DNA of 64,000 nucleotides from Virgibacillus proomii (GCF_900162615.1 NZ_FUFN01000009.1:470453-534452); one strand, 5' to 3'; positions 44,349 through 53,810 are shown, counted from the first letter of the stretch. Made by a program: numbers and translations. The notes: generated by a model not told the origin, from the sequence alone.

Positions 44349-44954
44349 CTAATCATCATCTTCTCTTTCAATTTTTGTAAATAAAATTTCGCCAGTAAAA
44401 GCATCAATCGTTATCTCTGCTTCATCTTCCCCATTAACAACTTTTACTTCATACACAAAACTACCTTCTTCCTCCTCTAGTTCAAAATCTTCAATCGTTC
44501 CTGCAAATTTTTCAAGGGCAACTTCCTTGGCTTGCTCCTCATGAACAACTACTTTACGTTCTTCGGAATTGCTTTTGTCTTTATCTTTAATCATATTATC
44601 TTTTTCAGTAGAATCTTGTACATCTTTCGGTTGATTATCTTGTTTTTCTTGTTTATCCTTCTTTTTATCTGGAGTACTCCGTTCTCTTAAATTCATAACT
44701 TCTCCCGTTTTCTCATTTATTTTTATTTCGAAAATCTTTCCCTCATGATCGATAAGGGCATAATAATAGCCGCTTTTTTCATCCTTTTCCACATCACCTT
44801 TAATTTTACCAGGATACTGGTTTGAAATAATATTCTTAGCTTCTACTTTTGTTATTTCTGCGCTTGAAGATGTGGAACCAAAATAAAATACACTAAAACC
44901 AATTAAAGCTAAACCAATAATACATGCAAGGATAACTCCTGTTTTTTTATTCAA
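44349..44954 (-). CDS. PepSY domain protein with charged linker
   Basis: The 201-aa protein has an N-terminal anchor (residues 7-27), a PepSY domain (about 33-90), a Lys/Asp/Glu-rich linker of some 45 residues and a second PepSY domain (about 135-198). It is extracytoplasmic. It follows the histidine kinase gene on the same strand, as ykoI/ykoJ follow ykoGH in B. subtilis, and is probably part of that regulon. Confidence 0.85.
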   Translation of the reverse strand: MNKKTGVILACIIGLALIGFSVFYFGSTSSSAEITKVEAKNIISNQYPGKIKGDVEKDEKSGYYYALIDHEGKIFEIKINEKTGEVMNLRERSTPDKKKDKQEKQDNQPKDVQDSTEKDNMIKDKDKSNSEERKVVVHEEQAKEVALEKFAGTIEDFELEEEEGSFVYEVKVVNGEDEAEITIDAFTGEILFTKIEREDDD

Positions 44955-45091
44955 TGTTCATCACCCCTTGCTTTTTTCTTATCATGTATGTGCAAAAGAA
45001 GAAATTCGAAGTGTTCGATTTTACGGTGTTCTGTTTCAACTTATCCTCTTATAGCATACAATAGCTAGCTGAGAAGTAAATGTTAATGACA

Positions 45092-46456
45092 TTAAAATTT
45101 GCTAAGAATTTCGATAGGAAGTGTAACGATAAACGTTGACCCCTCGCCCATCTTACTTTTCACCCTAATCTCACCTTGATGTTCTTTTACAATCGTCCTA
45201 GCTATTGCTAAGCCCAGTCCGGTTCCACCAGTATCCCGACTTCTCGCTTTATCCACCCGGTAAAAGCGTTCAAAAATACGATTCTGTTCTTGTTCTGGAA
45301 TACCCGATCCGTAATCTCTTACGTTGATGATAGCCTGCTTATTTTTTTCTGATAAACGAATCTCTACGCGATCGTTGCTATACTTTAAGGCATTATCAAT
45401 CAATATATAGATAACTTGTTCCAACTGATCTTTATTTCCAGTAAGAATAATGGAACTTTCCGGCTTATGAAATCGTACCTCTCTTCCGTACGCACCTTGA
45501 AAAGTCTTTACCGTTTCCTCTATTAAAGTAACAAGATCAACCTGTTCCATACTAGCAGCATGTTTATTTTTTGCTAATACGAGCATTTGCTCTACTAATT
45601 TACTCATGCGATCTGCTTCCGAGTCAATTGCTTCCATTGCTTCCTTAACAAGTTTTGGGTTGTCTATTCCTCTACGCTTTAGAAGCTGTGCATAGCTTTT
45701 TACAATTGAGATTGGTGTTTTTAATTCATGGGAAGCATCGGAAACAAAAATCTCCTGTTTTTCAAAGTTATCTTTTAAATAATCAATCATTTCATTAAAT
45801 GTCATTTCCATTTCATATAATTCATCACGGGAACGGTTTTCTACATTAATTTTTTTCCAATTGCCCTTTTTCATATTTTCTTGCATCGTTTGAATTAACA
45901 TTTTAATTGGATTTAATAAAAATCGACTCAATATATTTCCGCCAAATATAATTGGAACTAATATAATTCCAGACGAGACAAGTAACACATAAAATAAAGT
46001 TGTCATCGTACTATCCAAGGTTGTTAACTGATTCGATACCTGAAGCGTAACTACTTCACCTGCATGTCTACCGGTCCCCCAAATAACTGGTTTATTTATA
46101 ACTGCAACATTGGGCGCATTCTTTTGTTTGATAATTTGCTGTGTTTCTTTCGTGGAAAAATCTAATGGTACATCATACTTAACTGCCTGCCCACCAGAAA
46201 TAAATACCGTGCCAGCTTGATTAACTACACGAATCATCCCTTGCTGTGGAGAGAAGGAGCGAAATAACTCTTTCGAAGCGACATCAGGCTGTTTTTTAAT
46301 CGTCTCAACTAATCTTTCCGTTTGATGTACTAGATCCTCTAAGTAACCATCTGTAGAAATTTTATAAAACAACATGTAGATTGCTGTATTAATAATTAAT
46401 ATTACAATTAGCATAAACAAGCTGGAGTATAATTGGATTTTTGTCTTTAGCTTCAT
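45092..46456 (-). CDS. Sensor histidine kinase (YkoH-like)
   Basis: The 454-aa kinase has two membrane helices (about 10-32 and 152-174) around a 120-residue extracytoplasmic sensor. It then has HAMP (about 175-230), phospho-acceptor His243 in SDASHELKTP, and an ATPase domain with N box (ILIDNALKYSN), DYGSGIP and GTGLGLAI. It pairs with the overlapping response regulator; the ATG overlaps the regulator TGA. The signal is unknown; adjacent PepSY genes suggest an extracytoplasmic protein or peptide signal. Confidence 0.9.
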   Translation of the reverse strand: MKLKTKIQLYSSLFMLIVILIINTAIYMLFYKISTDGYLEDLVHQTERLVETIKKQPDVASKELFRSFSPQQGMIRVVNQAGTVFISGGQAVKYDVPLDFSTKETQQIIKQKNAPNVAVINKPVIWGTGRHAGEVVTLQVSNQLTTLDSTMTTLFYVLLVSSGIILVPIIFGGNILSRFLLNPIKMLIQTMQENMKKGNWKKINVENRSRDELYEMEMTFNEMIDYLKDNFEKQEIFVSDASHELKTPISIVKSYAQLLKRRGIDNPKLVKEAMEAIDSEADRMSKLVEQMLVLAKNKHAASMEQVDLVTLIEETVKTFQGAYGREVRFHKPESSIILTGNKDQLEQVIYILIDNALKYSNDRVEIRLSEKNKQAIINVRDYGSGIPEQEQNRIFERFYRVDKARSRDTGGTGLGLAIARTIVKEHQGEIRVKSKMGEGSTFIVTLPIEILSKF

Positions 46457-47151
46457 GTTTCCATATCCTTATTTTTTATTGTATAGCCTACTCCTCGAAC
46501 CGTTTGAATATATGTCTGATCATATCCTTTATCTATTTTCTGTCGCAAATAACGGATGTAAACATCAACAACATTTGTATCTCCATAATAATCAAATCCC
46601 CAGACGTCTTCGATAAGCTGTTCTCTAGTTAACACGATATTTTTATTTTTTAATAGACAAACGAGTAAATCAAACTCTCGAGGTGTTAATTCAATCTGTT
46701 TTTCGTTGCGTTTTACTTCTCTGCTGCTAACATTCACATACAAATCACCGACTGTAAAAACATCCCCATTTTCTCGTTTACTAATCGGATTACGTAAGTG
46801 TACACGGATCCTGGCTAGTAACTCTTCAATTTGAAACGGCTTTGTTATATAATCATTTGCCCCTAAATCAAGACCACTAACTTTATCGTGTACTTGATCA
46901 CGTGCTGTTAACAATAGAATTGGAGTTGTTTCATCGAATCTTCTAACCCTCCGCAGAACCTCCAATCCGCTTAGTTTTGGTAACATAATATCAAGTAGCA
47001 CGAGATCCCATTTTTTCTGTTCCATCTCCGCTAACGCGATTTTACCGTCTTCAGCTATTTCTGTCTCGTAATTTTCATATTCCAACTCTAACTGAAGTAC
47101 TCTGCTTAATTTTTTTTCATCTTCCACAATCAATATTTTGGGTTTCTCCAT
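46453..47151 (-). CDS. OmpR family response regulator (YkoG-like)
   Basis: The 232-aa protein has a receiver domain with phospho-Asp54 (LLDIMLP), conserved TAR and KPF, and a C-terminal winged helix (LTPREFDLLVCLLKNKNIVLTR-type). AGGTG lies five bases before the ATG. It is the first gene of the regulator-kinase-PepSY group. The 435-bp upstream gap to the GNAT gene is very AT-rich, and I see nothing assignable in it. Confidence 0.92.
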   Translation of the reverse strand: MEKPKILIVEDEKKLSRVLQLELEYENYETEIAEDGKIALAEMEQKKWDLVLLDIMLPKLSGLEVLRRVRRFDETTPILLLTARDQVHDKVSGLDLGANDYITKPFQIEELLARIRVHLRNPISKRENGDVFTVGDLYVNVSSREVKRNEKQIELTPREFDLLVCLLKNKNIVLTREQLIEDVWGFDYYGDTNVVDVYIRYLRQKIDKGYDQTYIQTVRGVGYTIKNKDMET

Positions 47152-47586
47152 GTTTACACCTGCTTTTTATATAGTGCTAACTCATTCATTTTCTGTATAT
47201 TATTACCTAAGTTAGTATGTTTTATCTTTTTTTCACATGTTTCATTCTCTGTACTTATGGACTTGTGAAATAGTAGGCTACCTAAATGTCATAGGATATA
47301 GCGTGTTTACTTAAAAATATAATTGCAATAATATATAAATAGCTATTTATACAATTAGATTAGTTATCAAAGCAATAGCTAACGAACTCCCTATGGCTTC
47401 TAAAAACAAATTTACCTTACCGTCGATTATTGAAAAATAATAATGACGCAAATCATTACATTAAATAATAGTTCTTGTATTTGTAAAAAAGTATCTCTTT
47501 AAATTTAATAAAATGTTTTATAGGTAATAGGTTTCAACCGTATTTCGACTTAACTTAAACATAACAAATAATTGGAAAAAAGTCTG

Positions 47587-48153
47587 CTATCGTTGGGTCT
47601 TAGCGTATATACATGTATTCCGCAGTTCATCCCCTTCTACTGATCTAGCGTGATTATAAAAAATGCCTTCTAATACAAACCCTAGCCTTTCTGGTATTGC
47701 CCTGCTACGATTATTTTGTTCATCACAACGTATTTCCACTCGATTTGCTTCTAGCTCTTGAAATGCAAAATTCGTCAATCCAGTTACCGCTTCGGACATA
47801 AAACCTTGCCCTTCGTATCTCGTATCAATCCAGTAACCTATTTCAAACTTTGGTACTTGCCAATTAATCCGATGCAGTCCAGTACAGCCGAGAAATGCTT
47901 TTGATTGCTTATGAAATATATGGAAGCGTAAATCTTCTCTTTGCAAAAATTGGATCTGTGCTTCACGAACATTTGCTTCTGTCTCTTCAAGCGTTTGCTC
48001 CTGCTTTGCAAACGGTAACCATTTTTTTAACTCTGGTCGACTTGCCTGAATTGCTTCATGAACAGCTTTTCCATCTCCGGGAAGTGGTAGACGAATCAGT
48101 AATCTTTCGGTATGAATTTCATGGGGGAACTCCTTTAAAACTGGATTTACCAT
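47587..48153 (-). CDS. GNAT family N-acetyltransferase (RimJ/RimL type)
   Basis: The 188-aa protein begins HTERLLIRLP and has FEIGYWIDTRYEGQGFMSEAV, the acetyl-CoA binding segment, and a C-terminal ERLGFVLEGIF. It belongs to the RimJ/RimL/YdaF group, which acetylates ribosomal proteins or other amino groups; the substrate is unknown. AAGGAAGAG precedes the ATG. It is a single gene. Confidence 0.9.
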   Translation of the reverse strand: MVNPVLKEFPHEIHTERLLIRLPLPGDGKAVHEAIQASRPELKKWLPFAKQEQTLEETEANVREAQIQFLQREDLRFHIFHKQSKAFLGCTGLHRINWQVPKFEIGYWIDTRYEGQGFMSEAVTGLTNFAFQELEANRVEIRCDEQNNRSRAIPERLGFVLEGIFYNHARSVEGDELRNTCIYAKTQR

Positions 48154-48486
48154 CGCTCTCTTCCTTTCACGAATAATTTTTATCTATTATACTTAGTAAT
48201 AAGAAAGATGAAAAGAGGTGCCATGCTGTTAGTTAACGGAACTTGCTTGTTTTACTGGTTAAATTAAACTATTTGTTCTATAAGATGTAATCTGGAAAGT
48301 AAAAAAGAAAAGAAGCCTTTGACTAAACCAACGAGGTTATTATGCCTGCCACTCCGTATAAAGTTTTCTCTGAAGAAACACTGGCAACGTTTAAATAAAA
48401 AGGCTGATCATACCTATACAATTCTTGAAACTGGGAGTAACCAACACCTTAAATTGCAAGGTAAAAACGTTAAAGGGGGAATGATC

Positions 48487-49110
48487 GTGTTAGCACTTGA
48501 TCATATTGTAATCGCCACACACAATCCAAAAGAAGCAGCGAGACAATTTAGCCAAAATCATCATGTAAAAATAGTTGCTGGTGGAGAGCATGGAAGCTGG
48601 GGAACGTATAATTATTTAGCATACTTTGCTAATGATTGTTATATTGAATGGCTTGGAGTCGTAAATAAAGAAGTTGCAGCACAGGCTAAAAATCCGCTTA
48701 TTATCCAACTTGTTCATTCATTAGAAACATCACAGGAAGGACCAATACAATTTGCATTAAGAACAAATGAACTTGCCTACTTTGCCGATTATTATTTACA
48801 AGCCTCCATACAGGTAACGGAGCCAATCCCAGGAAATCGAAAAAAACCAAACGGGTCATCCCTATCATGGAACATGCTGTTTCCCCATGCAGATGATTCT
48901 GTTCCGTTTCTAATTGAATGGAAAGAGGGAATAAACTTGCCAGATAATCCTCATTCGATTAACCCACAAACAATTACCGAAATTACCTCCCACTTACCAG
49001 TTAGTACGATTTCGGTGCTTTATCAAGTTCCAGCTAAGAAAAACATCCGGTTACAAAATACTCAATTACAACTAGAAAGTGAAAAAGGTCTATCCTTTAC
49101 AATAAATTAA
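48487..49110 (+). CDS. VOC/glyoxalase-like domain protein
   Basis: The 207-aa protein has a glyoxalase-like (Glyoxalase_3) fold: MLALDHIVIATHNPKEAA start, GTYNYLAYFANDCYIEWLGV and PFLIEWKEG. Possible metal residues are His6 and Glu. Function is unknown. I choose GTG at 48487 because AAGGGGG lies seven bases upstream; the longer reading from 48319 adds about 55 residues without resemblance to the family. The upstream 333 bases hold nothing I can support. Confidence 0.8.
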   Translation: MLALDHIVIATHNPKEAARQFSQNHHVKIVAGGEHGSWGTYNYLAYFANDCYIEWLGVVNKEVAAQAKNPLIIQLVHSLETSQEGPIQFALRTNELAYFADYYLQASIQVTEPIPGNRKKPNGSSLSWNMLFPHADDSVPFLIEWKEGINLPDNPHSINPQTITEITSHLPVSTISVLYQVPAKKNIRLQNTQLQLESEKGLSFTIN

Positions 49111-49177
49111 AGATGTTATTTAGAAGCTTGTTGTTTTACATTGGGTGCTTATTTTAAGCACCAACCTGCCTACACAT

Positions 49178-49213
49178 AAAAAAGGGTTTGCCGATAACCA
49201 TCAGCAAACCCTA
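49178..49213 (-). terminator. Terminator of the thioredoxin-like gene
   Basis: AGGGTTTGC and GCAAACCCT pair around a 12-base loop, followed by TTTTTTAT on the minus strand, directly after the stop. Confidence 0.9.
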
Positions 49214-49217
49214 ATAT

Positions 49218-49538
49218 TTATGCTAAATGTTGGTGCAGAAAATCCTTTACCGATTCAGGAGTTTTTGTGTAAGCACTATGTTGATGTGCTTTTTTCTCCC
49301 CAGCTTGGAAAATCAAGATGCTTGGAATTCCCATAACCTCATATTTTTCAGCAATACCTTTCACGTCATCCGTATTTATTTCATACCATTTATAATTGTT
49401 ATATTTATTAATAATATCGCCAATAAACATATCCAGTCGTTTACAATCCGGACACCAGTCGGCAAAAAATTTAATGATTACAGGCTTCTCGCTTTGAATA
49501 ACTTGATTGAAAGCTTGTTCTGTACTTAATCGTTCCAT
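49218..49538 (-). CDS. Thioredoxin family protein
   Basis: The 106-aa protein has a redox motif WCPDC (Cys29, Cys32), KFFADWC start and the cis-proline segment MGIPSILIF. It is likely a cytosolic thiol-disulfide oxidoreductase with a CPDC centre, as in YtpP-type bacillar thioredoxins. The start is ATG at 49538, with GGGGGAG five bases upstream; the longer reading to 49574 lacks support. Confidence 0.92.
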   Translation of the reverse strand: MERLSTEQAFNQVIQSEKPVIIKFFADWCPDCKRLDMFIGDIINKYNNYKWYEINTDDVKGIAEKYEVMGIPSILIFQAGEKKAHQHSAYTKTPESVKDFLHQHLA

Positions 49539-49620
49539 ACTAACTCCCCCTCTCCTGCCCTTTATTGTAACCATTTTTATATCGTTTGTCTTACCATTTG
49601 CTTTTTGCCGTTAGATTGAA

Positions 49621-50433
49621 CTATACATACTCTACTCTTCCTAAAATATAAGCTGCTGCTAATCCAACAGTAAATGAACCAATACTAAGCAGCCCGATAT
49701 TCACAGATGTTGGCCAGCCGGGAAATACAACAAAAATAGATCCAATAACCATACCGACTATAATGGCTAATGTGGCGGTGGTGAAATGGGTTAAAAAATA
49801 ATTAACCACCTTACTCATAAAAATTATCCCAATCACAATACCAACGCCGGTAACTGCAATAATATCGAGTTGAAAATTACTTATTGCACTAATAACCGTT
49901 GGGTAAACACCGATAACAAGTAATAAAAACGACCCGCTGATCCCAGGTAAAATCATTGCAGCACTAGCAATCATACCGGAAAAAAACAGCAAAATATACG
50001 TAGAAGTATCTATTTGTGTAATGACCGCAGCCTTTCCTTCATTTAGAAAAACCATTGATCCTACAATAATAGCACCAATGAGCAATAATAAAACATGGTT
50101 TAACTTAAATGTTTTCTTAGCATCTGCTTTATAAAACAAGTATGGCAAGATACCGATTATTAGGCCTAAAAAGAAAAATTGAGTTGGTGCTGGATAATGA
50201 TCAAATAACCACTCAATAACACGGCTCAGCACTAATATCGCAGTTACAACACCGATACCAAGCGGTATTAAAAAGCCTAATTGTTTCTTCCAATCCTTAC
50301 TTAGCAAACCATTGATGGCCGCTATTAATCTATCATATATTCCTAATAATACTGCAATTGTCCCTCCACTTACTCCTGGGATAACGTCACTTGCTCCCAT
50401 TAAAATTCCCCGATAAATATTTTTCCATTCCAT
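49621..50433 (-). CDS. popT: PopT/DUF368 family undecaprenyl-phosphate translocase
   Basis: The 270-aa membrane protein has about nine hydrophobic segments, with the family signatures GASDVIPGVSGGTIAVLLGIYD (residues about 13-34) and MILPGISGSFLLLVIGVYP in the second half. DUF368 (PopT) and DedA-type proteins return undecaprenyl phosphate across the membrane for reuse in cell-wall synthesis. The start is ATG at 50433, with AAGGGTGAT upstream; the TTG at 50442 is too close to the ribosome site. Confidence 0.88.
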   Translation of the reverse strand: MEWKNIYRGILMGASDVIPGVSGGTIAVLLGIYDRLIAAINGLLSKDWKKQLGFLIPLGIGVVTAILVLSRVIEWLFDHYPAPTQFFFLGLIIGILPYLFYKADAKKTFKLNHVLLLLIGAIIVGSMVFLNEGKAAVITQIDTSTYILLFFSGMIASAAMILPGISGSFLLLVIGVYPTVISAISNFQLDIIAVTGVGIVIGIIFMSKVVNYFLTHFTTATLAIIVGMVIGSIFVVFPGWPTSVNIGLLSIGSFTVGLAAAYILGRVEYV

Positions 50434-50678
50434 GTTGATCAATCACCCTTCAGATCAAAGTCATATTTATATTATCCATCGTCGATTAGTCATTCACAAA
50501 TTCATGTCAATTGCTATAAATGATGTGCTAAAAGTCTAGTAACATAACGTAGCTAACTTCTTCATAGACTAGCTTCTTACAGTTCAAAGTAATTGCACTA
50601 TTCCAAGTCACATCGAACTCGCTCCATCCTTTTAGGAACATGAACCAGAATACATAAAATTATCATATCAAATAATCC

Positions 50679-50739
50679 TTGCTTTTTATAGCAGTAAATT
50701 GTAAAATAAGTCCACAGGCTACTTTGTATAACAAGGTAG
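50679..50739 (+). promoter_or_regulatory. padR promoter with palindromic operator
   Basis: TTGCTT (50679-50684), 17 bases, TAAAAT (50702-50707). Just downstream lies CTACTTTGT-ATA-ACAAGGTAG (50719-50739), nine-base arms with one mismatch. Half of the motif recurs near the ribosome site (GCAAGGTAG). This fits autoregulation by the PadR protein; the assignment is inferred from position. Confidence 0.6.
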
Positions 50740-50783
50740 CTGTTTTTAAAAACGCTATATTGTTATGCAAGGTAGGTGAACAA

Positions 50784-51116
50784 ATGTCGTTACGAAGTCA
50801 ATTGCTAAAGGGGATTTTGGAAGGATGTATTTTAGCGATTATGAATAAAAGACCTATATACGGCTATGAGCTTTCCGTTGTCTTAAAAGAATTTGGACTA
50901 ACCAATATTAGTGAGGGTTCCATCTATCCAATTTTACTACGATTGCAAAAAGAAAAACTGATCAGCGGAGAAATGAAAAAATCAGAAGCTGGACCAAAAC
51001 GAAAATATTATCAATTGACTGCTAAAGGAAAAAAAGCATTAGCTGAGTTTAATCAGCAATGGGAATTGATAAAGCATCCAGTCGATCGAATTTTAAAATC
51101 GGGAGGGAATAGATAA
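50784..51116 (+). CDS. PadR family transcriptional regulator
   Basis: The 110-aa winged-helix repressor has the PadR signature (RPIYGYELSVVLKEFG, ISEGSIYPILLRLQKEKLI, RKYYQLTAKGKKAL). The start is ATG at 50784, with AAGGTAGGTG upstream. Its stop overlaps the ATG of the membrane partner (TAATG), a common PadR-DUF1129/DUF1700 arrangement in which the pair controls its own expression. Confidence 0.93.
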   Translation: MSLRSQLLKGILEGCILAIMNKRPIYGYELSVVLKEFGLTNISEGSIYPILLRLQKEKLISGEMKKSEAGPKRKYYQLTAKGKKALAEFNQQWELIKHPVDRILKSGGNR

Positions 51117-51808
51117 TGAATGCAAACGAATTAATCTCCATAAATAACGAAAAGCGCAACCAACTAAACGAAGAGAATTTAGCTTTCTATGAAGATATGC
51201 TTGTTTATATTCGAACAGCTAGTAATAAATCTGAACAACAAACGGAAGAAATTTTATTGGAATTGTTGGAGCATTTAATTGAAGCCCAATCCGAGGGGAA
51301 AACAGCAGAGAATATATTTGGTCGTGATCCGAGGGTTTATTGCGAAGAACTAATTAATGAGCTCCCTAAAGAAAAACGCAAATATAATCTTTTATTTGCA
51401 ACGAGAATCATTATCCAAGTTGCAGCTATTTTCTCGATCGTCGATGGAGTAATTAGCTCTGCTCTTTATTATTTCTTTCATAAAGGCGAGAATACGGCTA
51501 CCTTGTACCTTGGCTCCTCCTTGATTTCTTTTATATGTTTTTTACTTCTACTCTATATCTTTATTAAATTAGTATTTTGGTGGTTAAAACGTTCCACCTT
51601 CGCAGGAAAACGAACTAAAAAATGGGTAGAATTTCTCCAAGCTTGGATCGGTTCCACCATCTTTATTTTACTATTCTTAGCAATTGTGTATTTAATTCCT
51701 GAATTTGGACCAGCAATTCAAATACCAACACTTGTACTGATCGGGATAGGTCTTACTTTATATATTGTTTCTTATCTGTTAAGAACAAAGGCGCAAGCGC
51801 CCGTTTAG
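51116..51808 (+). CDS. PadR-associated membrane protein (DUF1129-like)
   Basis: The 230-aa protein has a helical soluble N-terminal part (about 1-95, with EILLELLEHLIEAQSEGKTAENIFG) and four membrane segments (about 100-120, 135-155, 175-195 and 200-220). The family pairs with PadR regulators, and its role is unknown. The C-terminus (KAQAPV) is encoded by the start of the GC-rich repeat at 51791, so the natural C-terminus may have been replaced. Confidence 0.8.
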   Translation: MNANELISINNEKRNQLNEENLAFYEDMLVYIRTASNKSEQQTEEILLELLEHLIEAQSEGKTAENIFGRDPRVYCEELINELPKEKRKYNLLFATRIIIQVAAIFSIVDGVISSALYYFFHKGENTATLYLGSSLISFICFLLLLYIFIKLVFWWLKRSTFAGKRTKKWVEFLQAWIGSTIFILLFLAIVYLIPEFGPAIQIPTLVLIGIGLTLYIVSYLLRTKAQAPV

Positions 51809-51955
51809 CAACGTAGTGAATGGAACGAATCAACCGAGATAAAGGAATCACGGTGAGTTGACGAACCGATGATGACTTATCGTAGGGCGATTTCGTGAAG
51901 TCGCATCGTTGCTGGGCGATGGAGCCGGACGTGACTAGTCGGTTATTTCGCTATC
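51791..51955 (+). repeat. GC-rich dispersed repeat (family E)
   Basis: The stretch begins GGCGCAAGCGCC and includes TTAGCAACG, GAGTTGACGAACCGATGATGACTT, GGCGATGGAGCCGGACGTGACTAGTCGG. Its base composition is clearly higher in GC than its surroundings. The layout recalls the bcr-type intergenic repeats of Bacillus (GCGC start, GGAGC(T/C)GGACGTGACTAG end), which I recognise by pattern only. It overlaps the 3' end of the DUF1129 gene. Confidence 0.6.
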
Positions 51956-51957
51956 GA

Positions 51958-51998
51958 AAAAAGAAAGGCAAATTTAATTCGCTTGCCTTTCCTTTTTT
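51958..51998 (-). terminator. Terminator of the capA-like gene
   Basis: AAAGGCAA and TTGCCTTT pair around a 15-base loop with A/T flanks. The T-run is present on the minus strand after the capA-like stop. Confidence 0.8.
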
Positions 51999-52004
51999 AG
52001 TAAA

Positions 52005-53150
52005 TTATGGCTCCATAATTTTTAATTCAGGCATCCACTGAGATACATGTTCCTTTATTTCATAGTAGTATTCCTTTGTACCTTTTAAATCTTCATTCGT
52101 CACTTTAGCTAACGGCAACACTTGAAAATCAGCTTCCTGTTTGAATTTTACAAAGGTAGGTAAAAATGCAGGGTGATTAACTTCAATGGTCGTTTTTCCG
52201 TCTTTTTCTGACTTGGTAATCTGAAATTTTACGATCCCGCCAAAACGACGATATATTTCATCTTGTCCGGATAAAAAATTTCCTAAAGAATAAGCTACAA
52301 ACATTTTATTTCCATTTTTTCCTTTTACCCAATTAAATGGCTGAAGAACATGCGGATGATGACCAATAACAGCATGAACCCCTTGATCCGCAGCAAATTG
52401 TACTAAATCTTTCTGTTCTTGATTTGGTAACATCTTATATTCTGTGCCAACATGCAACTGGAGAATAACAGCATCAGCTTGTTTTTTTGCCTGTGCAACA
52501 TCTTTTGCTATTTTCTCCTTGTCGATTAAGTTCACTAAATAGTCCTTTCCCTTTGGAACAGGTATACCATTTGTACCGTACGTATAAGCTAGAAAAGCGA
52601 CATCAATTCCTGCTTCTGTTTTATAAACGCGTATCCTCTGTTGATCTTTCTTACTTTTATAAGCACCAGTATACATCATATCAATTTTTTCCCAATGCTT
52701 AATTGCTTGTTGGATAGCTTTTTCTCCACGATCAAGCGTATGATTGTTCGCTAGTGTTACAATATCGACACCAGCATCTTTTAATGCATCACCAACTTCA
52801 AAGGGGCTATTAAAAGAAGGATATGAGGATAATCCAAGAGCTTGTCCACCAATCACTGTTTTCTGATTAGCTGTAGTTATGGTTGCATCTTTAAGAAATG
52901 GTTTTACGTCTTTGAGCATCGGCGTAAAATCATAACCGTTTTTCGTTTTTGCATCCTCATATACCTCACTATGAATGAGCATATCACCAACTGCAGCTAT
53001 TGAAATTTGTTGTTTTAGCTGGTCTTTTTTCTCTATCATTAGCTTTTTTTCCTGATGATTATTTACTTCCAATTGTCGGTCATTGCTACAACCAATAATG
53101 ATCAAAAAACAAGAAATGACAATAATTGCTTTTACAATTCGTTTAACCAT
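52005..53150 (-). CDS. CapA family lipoprotein (poly-gamma-glutamate synthesis-type metallophosphatase fold)
   Basis: The 381-aa lipoprotein has a signal peptide and Cys21 in IIIGCS. The body is a PGA_cap domain (AAVGDMLIHSEVYEDA, LANNHTLDRG, LQLHVGTEYK, GHHPHVLQPF, SLGNFLSGQ), keeping the metal-binding residues of the calcineurin-like fold. CapA is needed for gamma-polyglutamate capsules, but no capBC genes are here, so this is probably one of the widespread stand-alone paralogues of unknown substrate. AAGGAG lies eight bases before the ATG. Confidence 0.88.
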   Translation of the reverse strand: MVKRIVKAIIVISCFLIIIGCSNDRQLEVNNHQEKKLMIEKKDQLKQQISIAAVGDMLIHSEVYEDAKTKNGYDFTPMLKDVKPFLKDATITTANQKTVIGGQALGLSSYPSFNSPFEVGDALKDAGVDIVTLANNHTLDRGEKAIQQAIKHWEKIDMMYTGAYKSKKDQQRIRVYKTEAGIDVAFLAYTYGTNGIPVPKGKDYLVNLIDKEKIAKDVAQAKKQADAVILQLHVGTEYKMLPNQEQKDLVQFAADQGVHAVIGHHPHVLQPFNWVKGKNGNKMFVAYSLGNFLSGQDEIYRRFGGIVKFQITKSEKDGKTTIEVNHPAFLPTFVKFKQEADFQVLPLAKVTNEDLKGTKEYYYEIKEHVSQWMPELKIMEP

Positions 53151-53239
53151 TTTGTCTGCTCCTTATCGTAGCTGTACTTTTTTATCATATCGGAAGTACT
53201 AATGCACATGTTTAGAACGAAAAAAATTACCTGTTCAAG

Positions 53240-53345
53240 TATAAAGTAACACTTCATTCACGGATTGCTGTTATCCTTGAATGAATAAAGATGACACAAC
53301 GTCCTTGAAAAATGCGATATATCGCTGCCGAAGTTTTTTTGTTGA
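53240..53345 (+). repeat. Type A-prime repeat
   Basis: ATAAAGTAACACTTCATTCA pairs ATTCAcggattg with TGAAT. It is followed by TTGAAAAATGCGATATATCGCTGCCGAAG, the same block as near 10790 and 14240. There is nothing coding here. It lies upstream of the capA-like gene. Confidence 0.55.
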
Positions 53346-53400
53346 TTACACGCTATTATGATCGAGCTCCTTATCGACCAAAACCATAATTTCCTACATA

Positions 53401-53727
53401 TTATTCCTGTTTGTCTATTATGTGTTCTACTCCATCTTCATTGTAAGATTCTAAAATTATTTTATTGTCATTATTTTGATAGTAAAAGTAGATTTTATTA
53501 TCGTTTTTCAATTTGATAATACTTACCATACAATTTTTATCGCCTTTTAAATTAGAGATAAATGGTTCACTGGAGAGAATATCATTTTTGGGAACGTTTT
53601 GTTTAGTTGTTACATATTCAATCACATTATTCTCTAGACTTTTTTTCTTGTAGCTAACGTAAGTAAAGAAACTGCCTATCAGAACAAGTCATATTAATAA
53701 TATATTCTTTAATTTTTTTCCCCTCAT
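53401..53727 (-). pseudogene. DUF3139-like small membrane protein gene with in-frame TGA
   Basis: Reading from ATG 53727 (AGAGGT upstream) gives a 108-codon frame: basic start MRGKKLKNILLI, then a TGA at codon 13 (53689-53691), then a membrane helix LVLIGSFFTYVSY and a 74-residue soluble part. The nonsense codon falls inside the signal or anchor segment. The downstream 74 codons from GTG 53625 remain open but lack the anchor. The soluble part resembles small DUF3139-type proteins only weakly. Likely a recent nonsense mutation, or a sequencing error. Confidence 0.6.
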
Positions 53728-53810
53728 TTCTACCTCTTATCCTCCTTATTTACTATATATATTAACTTTATTAATACTAGGATAAATGGTGATTAATGTA
53801 TATTATTTTT

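Noticed and set aside
48319..48486. An N-terminal extension of the VOC protein by about 55 residues
   Set aside because: A strong ribosome site directly precedes GTG 48487, and the extension does not resemble the family.
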